Assembly (NCBI GenBank): GCA_021323655.1
Contig: JAJPKO010000022.1
Location: 1-42,801, forward strand
DNA from: Acidobacteriaceae bacterium
Lineage (GTDB): Bacteria; Acidobacteriota; Terriglobia; Terriglobales; Acidobacteriaceae
Direction: 5' to 3'
DNA: 42,801 nucleotides
Part shown: one piece after another, positions 7,190 through 16,007 of the stretch
Layout of the letters: each line of letters starts with the position of its first letter
Numbering within the stretch: the stretch's first letter is position 1
Translations under genes and position numbers: made by a program
The notes under the pieces: model-generated
Told to the model about the DNA's origin: nothing
The model's database searches: none
What the model saw: the letters and a program-made list of their open reading frames with translations, nothing else

Positions 7190-8830
7190 TTAAGGCAACG
7201 TACCACCTACCAACATCTCACCTGCATTTGGATGTTGAGGATCAATCAGACCTAAAACAACGTCCTGCCCCGACTTTAATTCAGCTATAACCGAATTGAA
7301 ATCTGCTTTACTGCGAACAGGCTTTTTATTGACAGCAGTAATGACCCAACCTTCATATTGCTGCGAGAGACCGAGCACATCATCCGCAAACGAGCCCGGC
7401 TTGACGCGCTGAATCAGCACACCATGCAGATTGGGAGGGGCATTCTGCGGCAGGTCGCTTACCGTAATGCCCAGCTTGCTCTGCGAGGTATCCACACCGC
7501 CATTGCCTCCGCTCGGCCCCTCTTCTTCGGCCTGGCCGGATGCAGCCTCCATCTTGTTGAAATCCATCACCGAAACAGTGGTCGTGTGCTGCTGTCCATC
7601 TCGAATATAGCCAATCCGCACCGTGCTTCCCGGCTTGCGCGCGGTAATCTGGTTCACCAGATCATCGCCGTCCTTCACCGGACGCCCATCAATGCTCGTG
7701 ATAATGTCGCCAGCCTTCAGCCCCGCCTTGTCTGCCGGCAGGCCAGCAGCAACGCTGCTGATGATGACGCCATTCTTCACGCCATAGATACGCCGCACTG
7801 CGCTGGAAACATTCTGCTGAAAGCGAATACCAATGGAACCACGCACCACCCGGTGCTCAGGTCCGATCAGCGCGTTGTAAACATCAACCACTGTATTGGA
7901 AGGCATCGCAAAGCCAATGCCCTGGTATCCGGCAGACTGCGTGAAGATGGCCGTATTGACGCCAATCACCTCCCCCGCCATGTTCACCAGCGGACCGCCA
8001 GAGTTGCCCGGGTTGATGGCAGCATCGGTCTGCAGAAAATGCTGGAACTGCCCGGCCGCGCCGTTTTGTATCGTCCGGTTCTTGGCCGAAATAATGCCGG
8101 CCGTCACCGTCTGCTGGAGCGTGAACGGGCTGCCAATCGCGATCACCCAGTCACCTACCTGGGCAGAATCCGAGTTCCCCAGCTTCACAGTAGGCAGCGG
8201 GTGGTCCACATCAATCTTGATGACCGCAAGGTCAGTGTTCTTATCGGTGCCAATCACCTTCGCCGGATGGCCCTGATCTCCCTCAGGGTCGCTGGCCAGC
8301 TTTACATAAATGCGATCGGCCTTTTCGACTACGTGATTGTTGGTAATGATGTATCCCTTAGGATCAACAATAAAACCTGACCCGAGCGCCTCGTGCGCCT
8401 GGTCGTCCGGCTGACCAAAATCCGGCCCCATTCCAAAGAAGCGGTTGAAGAAGTCCTGCATCCCGCCCTGGTCGCCATTGTTGTCGTTCTCGTTATCATT
8501 GTTATCGTTGTTGTCGTTATTGTCCGGGTTCTGCGGATTCCGATGGAACCGTCGCAAACCGCGGCCCTGCTGCTCCTTAGGCAGGGTCTCTGTGTTGATA
8601 TTGACGACAGCAGGCCCCACTTCCTTGGCTATCTTGGTAAAGTCCGTAGAAAGATCGCGGGGCGCAGGAACCTTCAGCGGTGTCGCATCCGAGCTGTCAA
8701 CCTTCGCATCCTGTCCATGCACCCCATGGGACATGGCCGAGCCAATAATAATTCCAGCCGAAAGCGTGGTGAGAACAGTAAAAGTAGTCGTAAGACGGCG
8801 CAGACGAAGCCGTTCAAAGAAAGATTTCAT
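7190..8830 (-). CDS. DegP/HtrA (Do)-family periplasmic serine endoprotease
   Basis: Envelope quality-control protease and chaperone of peptidase family S1C, 546 aa. An N-terminal hydrophobic segment (residues 13-33) serves as signal or anchor. The trypsin-like domain carries the catalytic triad His166 (ITNNHVV), Asp200 (NTDLAVI) and Ser277 (GNSGGPL). Two PDZ domains follow, at about 325-420 (GIRFQQN..., GLKAGDIITSIDGRPV) and 445-540. Residues 101-123 form an Asn/Asp tract ahead of the protease domain, in the region equivalent to the LA loop. The gene is monocistronic, with a terminator directly behind it. degP and degQ cannot be told apart from sequence alone, so no symbol is given. Confidence 0.95.
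   Translation of the reverse strand: MKSFFERLRLRRLTTTFTVLTTLSAGIIIGSAMSHGVHGQDAKVDSSDATPLKVPAPRDLSTDFTKIAKEVGPAVVNINTETLPKEQQGRGLRRFHRNPQNPDNNDNNDNNDNENDNNGDQGGMQDFFNRFFGMGPDFGQPDDQAHEALGSGFIVDPKGYIITNNHVVEKADRIYVKLASDPEGDQGHPAKVIGTDKNTDLAVIKIDVDHPLPTVKLGNSDSAQVGDWVIAIGSPFTLQQTVTAGIISAKNRTIQNGAAGQFQHFLQTDAAINPGNSGGPLVNMAGEVIGVNTAIFTQSAGYQGIGFAMPSNTVVDVYNALIGPEHRVVRGSIGIRFQQNVSSAVRRIYGVKNGVIISSVAAGLPADKAGLKAGDIITSIDGRPVKDGDDLVNQITARKPGSTVRIGYIRDGQQHTTTVSVMDFNKMEAASGQAEEEGPSGGNGGVDTSQSKLGITVSDLPQNAPPNLHGVLIQRVKPGSFADDVLGLSQQYEGWVITAVNKKPVRSKADFNSVIAELKSGQDVVLGLIDPQHPNAGEMLVGGTLP
8469..8525. repeat. GTTGTC/GTTATC microrepeat inside the DegP-like gene
   Basis: A run of six-base units related to GTTGTC and GTTATC (plus strand) encodes the Asn/Asp-rich segment of the minus-strand protease. 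It is a low-complexity tract of the kind that changes length by slippage; the units counted here keep the frame. Confidence 0.6.
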
Positions 8831-9223
8831 TCGGTCTTAACCTCGTATCTGTTGGGAGCTGCAATCAGGAACCGCCGGCGCAGTCGCCGTCCAACACTTC
8901 AGTATACCGGGGAACATGAAGGAGATGGCGTGCGGAAAGGCAGGTTTCACTTTCTCTTCTCAGGGAGTTAGACGCAGAATTTGCCTCGGAGGTCACACCC
9001 CGTCCATACATACTCCAGATTTTGTCACCCTGAGCCAAGCGAAAGACCTGCTGTCTTCGCATATCTCCAATAATTCTAAATCCTGTCATCTTGGGCGAAT
9101 CGAAACGAAGTGAAGTCGAAGGATCCGCACCGTAAGCTGCGCCATTTGGCTTGCGTCCAGCAAGGGGCCCTTCCGGCTTCTTCTTTCCAATACTGATATG
9201 AAAGATGAATTCCATACCTTCGC
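8831..9223. repeat. Intergenic region with two degenerate CCTGAGC-type repeat units
   Basis: This region of about 390 bp should hold the DegP-gene promoter at its left end. At 9023-9050 (GTCACCCTGAGCCAAGCG, then AAAGACCTGC) and 9085-9128 (GTCATCTTGGGCGAATCG, then GAAGTCGAAGGATCCGC) two diverged copies of one intergenic repeat stand about 60 bp apart. A related fragment (ATCATCCTGAGCGGAGC) lies at about 16256. No gene was found on either strand. Confidence 0.5.
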
Positions 9224-10144
9224 TCATCCCTCCCCCACAGGCGTCATCTCATGTGCCGTCGTGCCCGACGAAAGCACCTCCGTCACCGCAATCCCGCCCA
9301 GCACCAGCAGCGCCCCAGCCGAACTCCGCCACCCCAGCCTCTCGCCGAGAACAACAAATGAAGTAATCCAGGCAAACACCGGCTCAAGCGCCAGAATAAG
9401 CGCCGTATGTGTTGCGGGCAAATATTGCTGCGCGTACGACTGGACGGTAAATGCCGCAGCTGTCGCCAGTAACGCCGCCACACCCAGCGCCACCATGACG
9501 CGCAACGTCCAATGCACCTCAAAATGCTCCAACAGCGGCCCACTGATGCTCATAAACAGGGCACAAAATCCAATCTGTAACAGCGCCAGTTGCGTATATT
9601 CCACACGCGGCAAGGCATGCGCCATCGCCAGCACGTGCAGTGCAAACCCCAGCGCGCATCCCAGCGTGAGCACATCTCCCTTATTGATCGAATCGAAACC
9701 CATCGCCGCATGGGCCGGAGTGGTCAACAGCACAATACCCACAAATGCCAGCAACGCCCCCAGATACGCATTCCAGCGCGGCGCATGCGAATTCGCCGTC
9801 CGCAAAAACGGCACAGCGGAAAGCAGCGGCACCAGCACCACCATCAGGCCAGTTAGAAATGCTGACTTTGAAGGCGTCGTAAGCTGCAGTCCTGCCGTCT
9901 GGAACTGATACCCCATCGCCAGGCAAAGTCCTACCATCGCTCCATGGCCTAGTGCGCGCGGCGTCAGGCGCTTCCAGTGTTTTCGGTACACCACGGAAAG
10001 ACACAAAAAGGCCAGCACCATCCGCAGCAGATTGAAAAACAGCGGAGAGATGTCCCCAAGCGCGTCTTTTATCACAACAAAAGTTGCGCCCCAGACAAAG
10101 ACCACCGCAATCAGAAGCAGATGCGCACGCAGCGAGCGGGACAT
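9224..10144 (-). CDS. EamA/DMT-superfamily transporter
   Basis: 306-aa integral membrane protein with about ten hydrophobic helices in two EamA repeats (first from about residue 6, second from about 150). Family features include VFVWGATFVVIKDALGDISPL in the first helices and ALILALEPVFAWITSFVVLGERL in the second repeat. Drug/metabolite-transporter family members export metabolites or amino acids; the substrate here is unknown. The gene lies 18 bp downstream of the carboxylesterase on the same strand, so the two are probably cotranscribed, which may link export to hydrolysed ester products. Confidence 0.9.
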   Translation of the reverse strand: MSRSLRAHLLLIAVVFVWGATFVVIKDALGDISPLFFNLLRMVLAFLCLSVVYRKHWKRLTPRALGHGAMVGLCLAMGYQFQTAGLQLTTPSKSAFLTGLMVVLVPLLSAVPFLRTANSHAPRWNAYLGALLAFVGIVLLTTPAHAAMGFDSINKGDVLTLGCALGFALHVLAMAHALPRVEYTQLALLQIGFCALFMSISGPLLEHFEVHWTLRVMVALGVAALLATAAAFTVQSYAQQYLPATHTALILALEPVFAWITSFVVLGERLGWRSSAGALLVLGGIAVTEVLSSGTTAHEMTPVGEG

Positions 10145-10162
10145 TCCAGAAGAGTAGCACCC

Positions 10163-11734
10163 CTATTGCGTCGGCTTGCTCCACACCTCATTCAGGAATT
10201 CGTACCGCGCGCGTGTCTTGTCCGGACGCGCCTCCGATTCCGCATTCAGGTGCATCACCTGCCAGTTAGTTGCTGCGTTGTAAGCAGGCCATTTCGGCAG
10301 CCCCGGCCCATTCGGATCTCCGGTCTTCGCAAAATTTGTCCAGTAGCTCTGCATCAGTTCCGACACGGCTCTGTCTTCCGGACGAACATTCATTCCCTTT
10401 CGCGAATCGAGCGTACCGAAAACATATTCGATGTCGTCAGAATGAAACACCGTTCCGGCAGCATGGAACTTGTCGCCTGGCGACGGCAGCTCAAAATGAT
10501 AGCGATACACAGGCTTGCCGCCCGTGGCCACCTGCGCCTCAATCCAGCGCCACGTGGCATACACCAGAAAGCGGTCACCCGCGTAGTCCCTCAACGCGCG
10601 AATGGCCTCCGTTCCGTTGGTCGCAGCATAGGCGGTCAGGAACTTCCTCGCATTATTTGGACCAAACTCCTTTTGCGCCCATGCATGATATTCCGCCATC
10701 GTGATCGCCTTCTGCGGAATAAACCCCTCATCGCGGTTCCACCCTGCCAGAAGCGGAATGTGCGCCTGCTTGCCCGCTGCATATGTCGCGGCAACATCCT
10801 CGGTCAGAAAATACCCGTCAATGTCCGGCCAGAAACGCGCCGCTGGATGCCCGGGCCTGGACTCCACTGCCTTCAGCAGATCGGCTGCACTCATCGCCCT
10901 TAAATCGCTCAGCTTCGACGTGCCAAACACGTCCTCCAGCTCTTTCACGTCCTTCTTTTCCCGGGCCTCACGCGGCGGAAAAGGCTCCCGCTGGCTCATC
11001 GCCGCACCACTCTCTCCAATGGCCTTTTGAAACAAAGCTTTTGACAGGGGCGATGCCATCTGCGCACTTACGGAAAACGATCCCGCGGACTCGCCAAAAA
11101 TCGTAATATTGCCCGGGTCTCCACCAAAATTCTTGATGTTACGCCGCACCCACTCGATCGCCGCTGCCTGGTCCATCAATCCATAATTTCCTGAAGCATG
11201 GTGAGGAGACTCGGCCGTCAGCTCCGGATGCACCAGAAAACCAAAGATATTCAGGCGGTAGTTCATGGAAACGACCACGACGCCCTTGTGCGCCAGGTTC
11301 TCGCCATCCTGCCGCGCCTCAGACGTGGCTCCCGCATAAAAGCCGCCGCCATATATCCAGACCATCACTGGCAGCTTCGCCTTCTTGTCCGTCGTCGGCG
11401 TCCACACATTCAGGTTCAGGCAGTCTTCGCTCGGTCCTGGGTCGCGGAAAATCATGTCTGAGAAAACGCTCGCCTGCATGCAATGGTGCCCAAAGCTGGT
11501 GGTATTCAGCTTGCCATGCCACTTCTCCGCGGGCCGTGGAGGTTTCCACCGCAGCTGTCCCACCGGAGGAGCAGCATACGGAATTCCTTTAAAGACGCGG
11601 ACCTTGCCATCTTCGCTGATATATCCCTGCACCTTGCCTTTGTCCGTTTTCACTACCGGAGCTTTATCGGCAAAGCACGCAACGCTCGCCACCACCACAC
11701 AAACAGTCACAGCCGATCGCAAAATGCTACGCAT
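10163..11734 (-). CDS. Secreted type-B carboxylesterase/lipase
   Basis: Alpha/beta-hydrolase of the carboxylesterase type B family (PF00135), 523 aa. A signal peptide spans about residues 1-22 (LRSAVTVCVVVASVACFA). The oxyanion-hole region is VWIYGGGFYAG (126-136). The nucleophile is Ser216 in FGESAGSFS, the acid lies in GWNRDEGF, and the His lies in VFHSDDIEYVFG. EDCLNLNVWTP is the second family signature. The substrate is unknown, since esters, aryl esters and carbamates are all handled in this family. It is the first gene of a two-gene unit with the EamA transporter, and its promoter lies in the short divergent gap to mqnC. Confidence 0.93.
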   Translation of the reverse strand: MRSILRSAVTVCVVVASVACFADKAPVVKTDKGKVQGYISEDGKVRVFKGIPYAAPPVGQLRWKPPRPAEKWHGKLNTTSFGHHCMQASVFSDMIFRDPGPSEDCLNLNVWTPTTDKKAKLPVMVWIYGGGFYAGATSEARQDGENLAHKGVVVVSMNYRLNIFGFLVHPELTAESPHHASGNYGLMDQAAAIEWVRRNIKNFGGDPGNITIFGESAGSFSVSAQMASPLSKALFQKAIGESGAAMSQREPFPPREAREKKDVKELEDVFGTSKLSDLRAMSAADLLKAVESRPGHPAARFWPDIDGYFLTEDVAATYAAGKQAHIPLLAGWNRDEGFIPQKAITMAEYHAWAQKEFGPNNARKFLTAYAATNGTEAIRALRDYAGDRFLVYATWRWIEAQVATGGKPVYRYHFELPSPGDKFHAAGTVFHSDDIEYVFGTLDSRKGMNVRPEDRAVSELMQSYWTNFAKTGDPNGPGLPKWPAYNAATNWQVMHLNAESEARPDKTRARYEFLNEVWSKPTQ

Positions 11735-11805
11735 GAATGGAGCCCGCCTCCTCAGGAAATCTCTTGATTGAAAAAGGTATCACGCCGCACAGGTAAAATA
11801 ACCTC

Positions 11806-12870
11806 GTGAGCACATCCACGGCAACATTCGAGGACGTCCGGATCAAACTCCGTGAACAGCAGCGCATTTCTACTGAAGACGCGCGCTGGCTCTGGCACAA
11901 CGCCAGCGACGCTGAACTGCGCGAGCTCGCCTCATCCGTCCGCAGTCGCTTTCACCAGCCCGGCTCCTGCACCTATATGGTGATGCGCATCATCAACTAC
12001 ACGAATGTATGCGTAGCCCAGTGCGACTATTGCGCCTTCTACCGCCTGCCCGGCGACAAGGAAGGCTATGTACTTTCCCAGGACCAGGTCTTCGCCAGGC
12101 TCGATGAGCTGCTTGCTCTCGGTGGCGACCTCGCCGCCTTCAATGGCGGATTCAACCCGCATCTGCCGCTCGACTACTACTGCGGCCTCTTCGCCGCCAT
12201 TCGCTCCCGCTACGGCAACCGCCTCGAATTCTACGCGCTCACCGTCGCCGAGTTCATGTACCTTGCCGACCATGCGAAGCTCGATTACGCCACCGCTGCC
12301 CAGCGCTTTAAGGAGGCAGGCGTGCGCTGGATCACCGGTGGTGGCTCCGAAATTCTCACCGAAAACTTCCGCAGCCGCCACAGCAAATTCAAATACACCG
12401 TGGCCGAATACTTCGAGGCACAGCGGGCCATCGTCCAGGCTGGACTAAAGACAACCGCCACCATGGTCATCGGTTTCGATGAGACCATAGACGAACGCCT
12501 CGAGCATCTGGAGCGCACACGCCGTTTTCAGGATGAAACCGGCGGCCTCGCCAGCTTTCTCTGCTGGACGTATAAACCTTATTTCACGCAGCTCGGCGGA
12601 ATCGAGATCACCACAGCCGAGTATCTGCGCCACCTCGCACTCAGCCGCATTTATCTCGACAATATTTCGCGCATCCGTACCTCAGTGCTCACCCAGAACG
12701 AACGCGCTTTGGAAGGACTGCTCTATGGCGCCGACGACTTCGATCTCCCCATCGAAGACGAAGTAACGCAGAAGGCCGGCGCCACCATCAGCCTTGATTT
12801 CGACCGTATTCTGGTTGTAGCGCGAAAATTGGGGTTTGAGCCCGCATACAGAAGCGTAGCGGGGCATTAG
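11806..12870 (+). CDS. mqnC: Cyclic dehypoxanthinyl futalosine synthase-like radical SAM enzyme
   Basis: Radical SAM protein of 354 aa resembling MqnC, which cyclises dehypoxanthinyl futalosine in the futalosine route to menaquinone. The 4Fe-4S/SAM motif CxxxCxxC is Cys69, Cys73 and Cys76 in NYTNVCVAQCDYCAFYR, the family form. NGGFNPHLPLDYY, GGGSEILTENF and TTATMVIGFDETIDERLEHL follow in the expected order. The last reads as a divergent form of the usual TTATMMYGHVET segment. No mqnA, B, D or E gene is adjacent. GTG 11806 starts the ORF about 70 bp from the divergent esterase gene. MqnE is the main alternative, but the CAFYR motif favours MqnC. Confidence 0.82.
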   Translation: MSTSTATFEDVRIKLREQQRISTEDARWLWHNASDAELRELASSVRSRFHQPGSCTYMVMRIINYTNVCVAQCDYCAFYRLPGDKEGYVLSQDQVFARLDELLALGGDLAAFNGGFNPHLPLDYYCGLFAAIRSRYGNRLEFYALTVAEFMYLADHAKLDYATAAQRFKEAGVRWITGGGSEILTENFRSRHSKFKYTVAEYFEAQRAIVQAGLKTTATMVIGFDETIDERLEHLERTRRFQDETGGLASFLCWTYKPYFTQLGGIEITTAEYLRHLALSRIYLDNISRIRTSVLTQNERALEGLLYGADDFDLPIEDEVTQKAGATISLDFDRILVVARKLGFEPAYRSVAGH

Positions 12871-12986
12871 TAAAGTAGCTCTGAGAATTCTCAGGAATAG
12901 CTCCCCGCGCAATCAGGGAGGATGCCTTCACGCCAGTCTGGCGGAAGCCAATCTTGCCGGTTCAGCGGTCAAAGCGCCGAACCCGA

Positions 12987-13262
12987 TTAGATCCCCAGCT
13001 TCTTCACCTCATCGTTGTAATACTTGCGGTAAAGAATCTCCCATTCCTGGCTGCCTTCAAGAATGATCTTGCGCTGGGATTCAATCTTCTGGCGTGCCGC
13101 CTGGTCAATCTTGGTTTCCTCGGCTAAAAGGTGTTCAATCGTCCTGCGCGCTTCCTGCCGGATCGTATTACGGTCTTCCAGAAACTCGACCTCGTCCAGC
13201 TCCGCCAGAGTATCGGCCACCACGTGCGCCAGCTTGTTCACTTTGTCACGCGAGATTCTCAC
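12987..13262 (-). CDS. DUF507 family protein, downstream copy
   Basis: 91-aa protein of family DUF507 (PF04368), function unknown. The N-terminus MRISRDKVNKLAHVVADTL and the charged helical body ending EWEILYRKYYNDEVKKLGI are typical. The protein is predicted to be all-helical and very rich in Glu, Lys and Arg, without a signal peptide. It starts with GTG, overlapping the stop of the upstream paralogue (GTGA), so translation is probably coupled. The two proteins have similar length and architecture but differ in sequence, so they are old paralogues or heteromeric partners rather than a recent duplication. Confidence 0.85.
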   Translation of the reverse strand: MRISRDKVNKLAHVVADTLAELDEVEFLEDRNTIRQEARRTIEHLLAEETKIDQAARQKIESQRKIILEGSQEWEILYRKYYNDEVKKLGI

Positions 13263-13537
13263 AGCACCGCCTTGTATTTACGCGCCAGTTCCTGCTTTAC
13301 CTTCTTGAACATCTCAGGATAGCTCGCTCCTGTCCGCCGCATCTCATCCTGGTAGGCTTCCAGAATGATGCGGACTTCCTCATTAATGCGGTCTTCCAGT
13401 TGGAGCTCCTCCAGCAGACCGTTATAGATGCGCTCTTCCACCTGCGGAAGCTTCTCCGTTTTGATCATCTTTGCGGCGATCAGGTGCTTGACCGTGTGGC
13501 GCGCCAGATATCCAACATATTCTTTCGAGAAAATCAT
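13259..13537 (-). CDS. DUF507 family protein, upstream copy
   Basis: 92-aa DUF507 protein starting MIFSKEYVGYLARHTVKHLI, with an amphipathic charged helical body (LPQVEERIYNGLLEELQLED, YPEMFKKVKQELARKYKAVL). It is the first gene of a two-gene unit and overlaps the second DUF507 gene by 4 bp. The ~260 bp upstream separates it from the divergent acidic-protein/recJ unit and becomes A/T-rich near 13720-13800, where promoters are expected. Function is unknown; cytoplasmic by lack of a signal sequence. Confidence 0.85.
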   Translation of the reverse strand: MIFSKEYVGYLARHTVKHLIAAKMIKTEKLPQVEERIYNGLLEELQLEDRINEEVRIILEAYQDEMRRTGASYPEMFKKVKQELARKYKAVL

Positions 13538-13799
13538 TGATCCTATTGGGAATATAGCATGAGGACTGCGCCTCCAGCGATACAGCCCCTTCTCCCAGGA
13601 CCATAAGACCGCGGCCGCCCGGGGAGTGCCCTTCCCTCATGCGCACACAGCGGCAGCAATGAGCTGCATACGCGTACCAGACAAGTACGTGCCGCTGAAA
13701 ACTTCGCCAAAACCCAAAATCTCCTTTCAATTTTAATATCGTACAATTCGGAAACTTGCTCGTTTTCCACTCAACCATTTCTGAGAGAATAAACATTTG

Positions 13800-14273
13800 A
13801 TGATGCTACCCGACAATCTGATCTCGCTCAAAGACGACATGATCGCCTTCATCGCAGGTCATGGACTTCGCCGTCTCCCCGGCTACATCGGGGAAGAGGT
13901 GCCTTCCGTCGCCTGGAATGACACCAGCAATCCCGACAGTTGGAAGGACTTTGTCGAGACCGCAAAGGCCGCGGGCGCGCCTTTCATTACCATGAGCGAC
14001 TTTGTCCTCGAAAAGGACGACCTCGAGCTGCTGCTCGAAGAGCTTCAGGATCTCGATTTCCCCAACGAAGAGAGCGCCGACACGGAAGAAGCACAGACGC
14101 TGATCAATTACGTCGGCAGAACTGGCTTTATCCAGCTCGGCTTCATGCACCAGGGTGTGGCCTTCATTCACGAAACTTCCACAGCATGGTACGACCGTTA
14201 CCAGCACCTGCTCGAATCCGTCGAAGACTTCGGCGACATTGTTTTTGAACAGAACGAGGACGAAGACGAGTAG
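13800..14273 (+). CDS. Conserved acidic hypothetical protein upstream of recJ
   Basis: 157-aa soluble, strongly acidic protein of unknown function (MMLPDNLISLKDDMIAFIAG...), with a Glu/Asp-rich centre (EKDDLELLLEELQDLDFPNE) and an acidic C-terminal tail. No enzyme motif, membrane segment or signal peptide is visible. ATG 13800 is chosen because GAGAGA lies about 11 nt upstream; ATG 13803 is equally possible. Its TAG stop is followed immediately by the recJ start codon, which suggests translational coupling and perhaps a role tied to DNA metabolism. I do not recognise the family. Confidence 0.75.
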   Translation: MMLPDNLISLKDDMIAFIAGHGLRRLPGYIGEEVPSVAWNDTSNPDSWKDFVETAKAAGAPFITMSDFVLEKDDLELLLEELQDLDFPNEESADTEEAQTLINYVGRTGFIQLGFMHQGVAFIHETSTAWYDRYQHLLESVEDFGDIVFEQNEDEDE

Positions 14274-16007
14274 TTGATCGCATCTCGAAAACGCTGGGTC
14301 TACCACGAAACCGATCCTGCAGCCGCAGCCGCGCTGGCCCGCTCCGCCAGCATTCCACTGGTTGTCGCTGAACTGCTGCTTGCGCGCGGCCTGCGCTCCA
14401 GCGAAGAAGTCGCGCGCTTCCTCGACCCCCAGTTCAACCACCTCCACGACCCCTACAACATGCTCGGCATGGATGCCGCCGTCGTCCGGATTCGCCAGGC
14501 CATAAGCCGGCATGAACCCATCCTCATTTACGGCGATTACGACGTGGACGGCACAACCGCCACGGTCCTTCTCAAGACAGCCATTGAAATGATGGGCGGA
14601 AAAGTCCGTTTCCACATCCCCCATCGCCTTCGCGAAGGCTACGGCATGCGCGATCAGCGCCTCGCCGACGCCGCAGCAGAAGGCATTCGCCTCGTCATCA
14701 GCGTGGATACAGGCATTCGTGCCTTCGCCGCCGCTAAAGCTGCCCAAGAGCTCGGCCTTGACCTCATTGTCACCGACCATCATCTGCCGGAAGACAGCGT
14801 CCCCCAGGCCCTGGCCGTGCTCAACCCCAATCAGCCCGATTGCCCCTATCCCTGCAAGCATCTCTGCGGGGCAGGCGTCGCCTTCAAACTGGCACAGGCC
14901 CTTCTCGAAGCGCACGATTCCGAACGTGCGCGCACAAAAATTCTTCCCTCCTTTCTTAAAATCCTGGCCATTGCCACCGTCGCCGACGCCGTCCCTCTGC
15001 TCGGAGAAAATCGCGTCTTTGTCTCTCTCGGCCTTGACGGACTCCGCCGCCCCATCAATCCCGGACTGCGCCACCTGATGCTTTCCGCCAACCTTGATCC
15101 ATCCCAGCGCCGCCTCACGCCTGTGGACATAGCCTTTCGCATCGCGCCCCGCATCAACGCCGCCGGTCGCATGGACATTGCCTCTGATGTCGTCGAAATG
15201 TTCACCACCCGCCAGCACCAGCGCGCGCAGGAGCTGGCCAGTAAACTGGAGCAGCTGAATACAGAACGTCGTGCCACAGAGGCCGCCACTCTCGCCCAGA
15301 TCGAGGAACGCCTGGCTGGCCCGGAATTTCAGCAGGCCCGCTGCATTGTCATGGACGGCGATAGCTGGCACCGCGGCATCATCGGCATACTCGCCTCGCG
15401 TATCGTGGACCAGACCGGCAGGCCTGCGCTTGTGCTGACGCGCGAAAATGGCGAGGCCCACGGCTCAGGCCGCTCCATCCCCGGTTTTCACCTCCTGAAT
15501 GCGATTGAGAGCTGCCGCGACCTATTCACCCGTTTCGGCGGACACGCCCATGCCGTCGGCTTTTCTCTGCCTTCCGATCGTGTTTCCGCTCTCCGCCAGC
15601 GCTTGGAAGAATATGCTCTCGCCCATCTGCCTGAAGATGCGCTGGGCACTCCGCTCACCATCCAGGCACTTCTGCCTCTCGATCGCATCACTCCTGCTCT
15701 CTTTACCTGGCTGCGGCGTATGGAACCCTGCGGCATGGGTAATGAAGAACCTGTATTCGCGGCCCAGAACGTGCGCGTCACCGCATCCCCGCGTTTTTTC
15801 AAGGAAAAGCACGTCCGTCTCCAGCTCGCGCAGGGGCCACGCGCCATTCTGTTTCCGGCCGTCGGCTGGAGCTGGGCCGAACGCGTCCAGCAGATGGGTC
15901 TCGCAGAAGGCAGCGTCATCCATCTCGCCTACAAACTGCGCCAGAATGAACACCCGGAATTTGGTGGCCTGGAGCTGGAGATCGCCGGCATGGAAGTGGC
16001 CCACTGA
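14274..16007 (+). CDS. recJ: Single-stranded-DNA-specific exonuclease RecJ
   Basis: 5'-3' single-strand DNA exonuclease used in recombination and mismatch repair, 577 aa, the usual RecJ length. DHH-family phosphoesterase motifs are present: YGDYDVDGTTA (86-96), SVDTGI (143-148) and VTDHHLPED with Asp168-His169-His170. The DHHA1 region contains GEAHGSGRSIPGFHLL and FGGHAHAVGFSLP, and a C-terminal OB-like region ends HPEFGGLELEIAGMEV. The start is an unusual TTG directly abutting the previous stop codon; no good Shine-Dalgarno is seen, consistent with coupled translation. No terminator was recognised after it. Confidence 0.95.
   Translation: MIASRKRWVYHETDPAAAAALARSASIPLVVAELLLARGLRSSEEVARFLDPQFNHLHDPYNMLGMDAAVVRIRQAISRHEPILIYGDYDVDGTTATVLLKTAIEMMGGKVRFHIPHRLREGYGMRDQRLADAAAEGIRLVISVDTGIRAFAAAKAAQELGLDLIVTDHHLPEDSVPQALAVLNPNQPDCPYPCKHLCGAGVAFKLAQALLEAHDSERARTKILPSFLKILAIATVADAVPLLGENRVFVSLGLDGLRRPINPGLRHLMLSANLDPSQRRLTPVDIAFRIAPRINAAGRMDIASDVVEMFTTRQHQRAQELASKLEQLNTERRATEAATLAQIEERLAGPEFQQARCIVMDGDSWHRGIIGILASRIVDQTGRPALVLTRENGEAHGSGRSIPGFHLLNAIESCRDLFTRFGGHAHAVGFSLPSDRVSALRQRLEEYALAHLPEDALGTPLTIQALLPLDRITPALFTWLRRMEPCGMGNEEPVFAAQNVRVTASPRFFKEKHVRLQLAQGPRAILFPAVGWSWAERVQQMGLAEGSVIHLAYKLRQNEHPEFGGLELEIAGMEVAH

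Noticed and set aside
12880-12893. Palindrome CTGAGAATTCTCAG after the mqnC-like gene, considered as a terminator
   Set aside because: No loop and no T-run on either side; at best a chance palindrome.
13806-15461. 551-codon ORF antisense to the acidic-protein gene and recJ
   Set aside because: It mirrors the codon bias of recJ, whose DHH motifs fix the coding strand. No recognisable domain.
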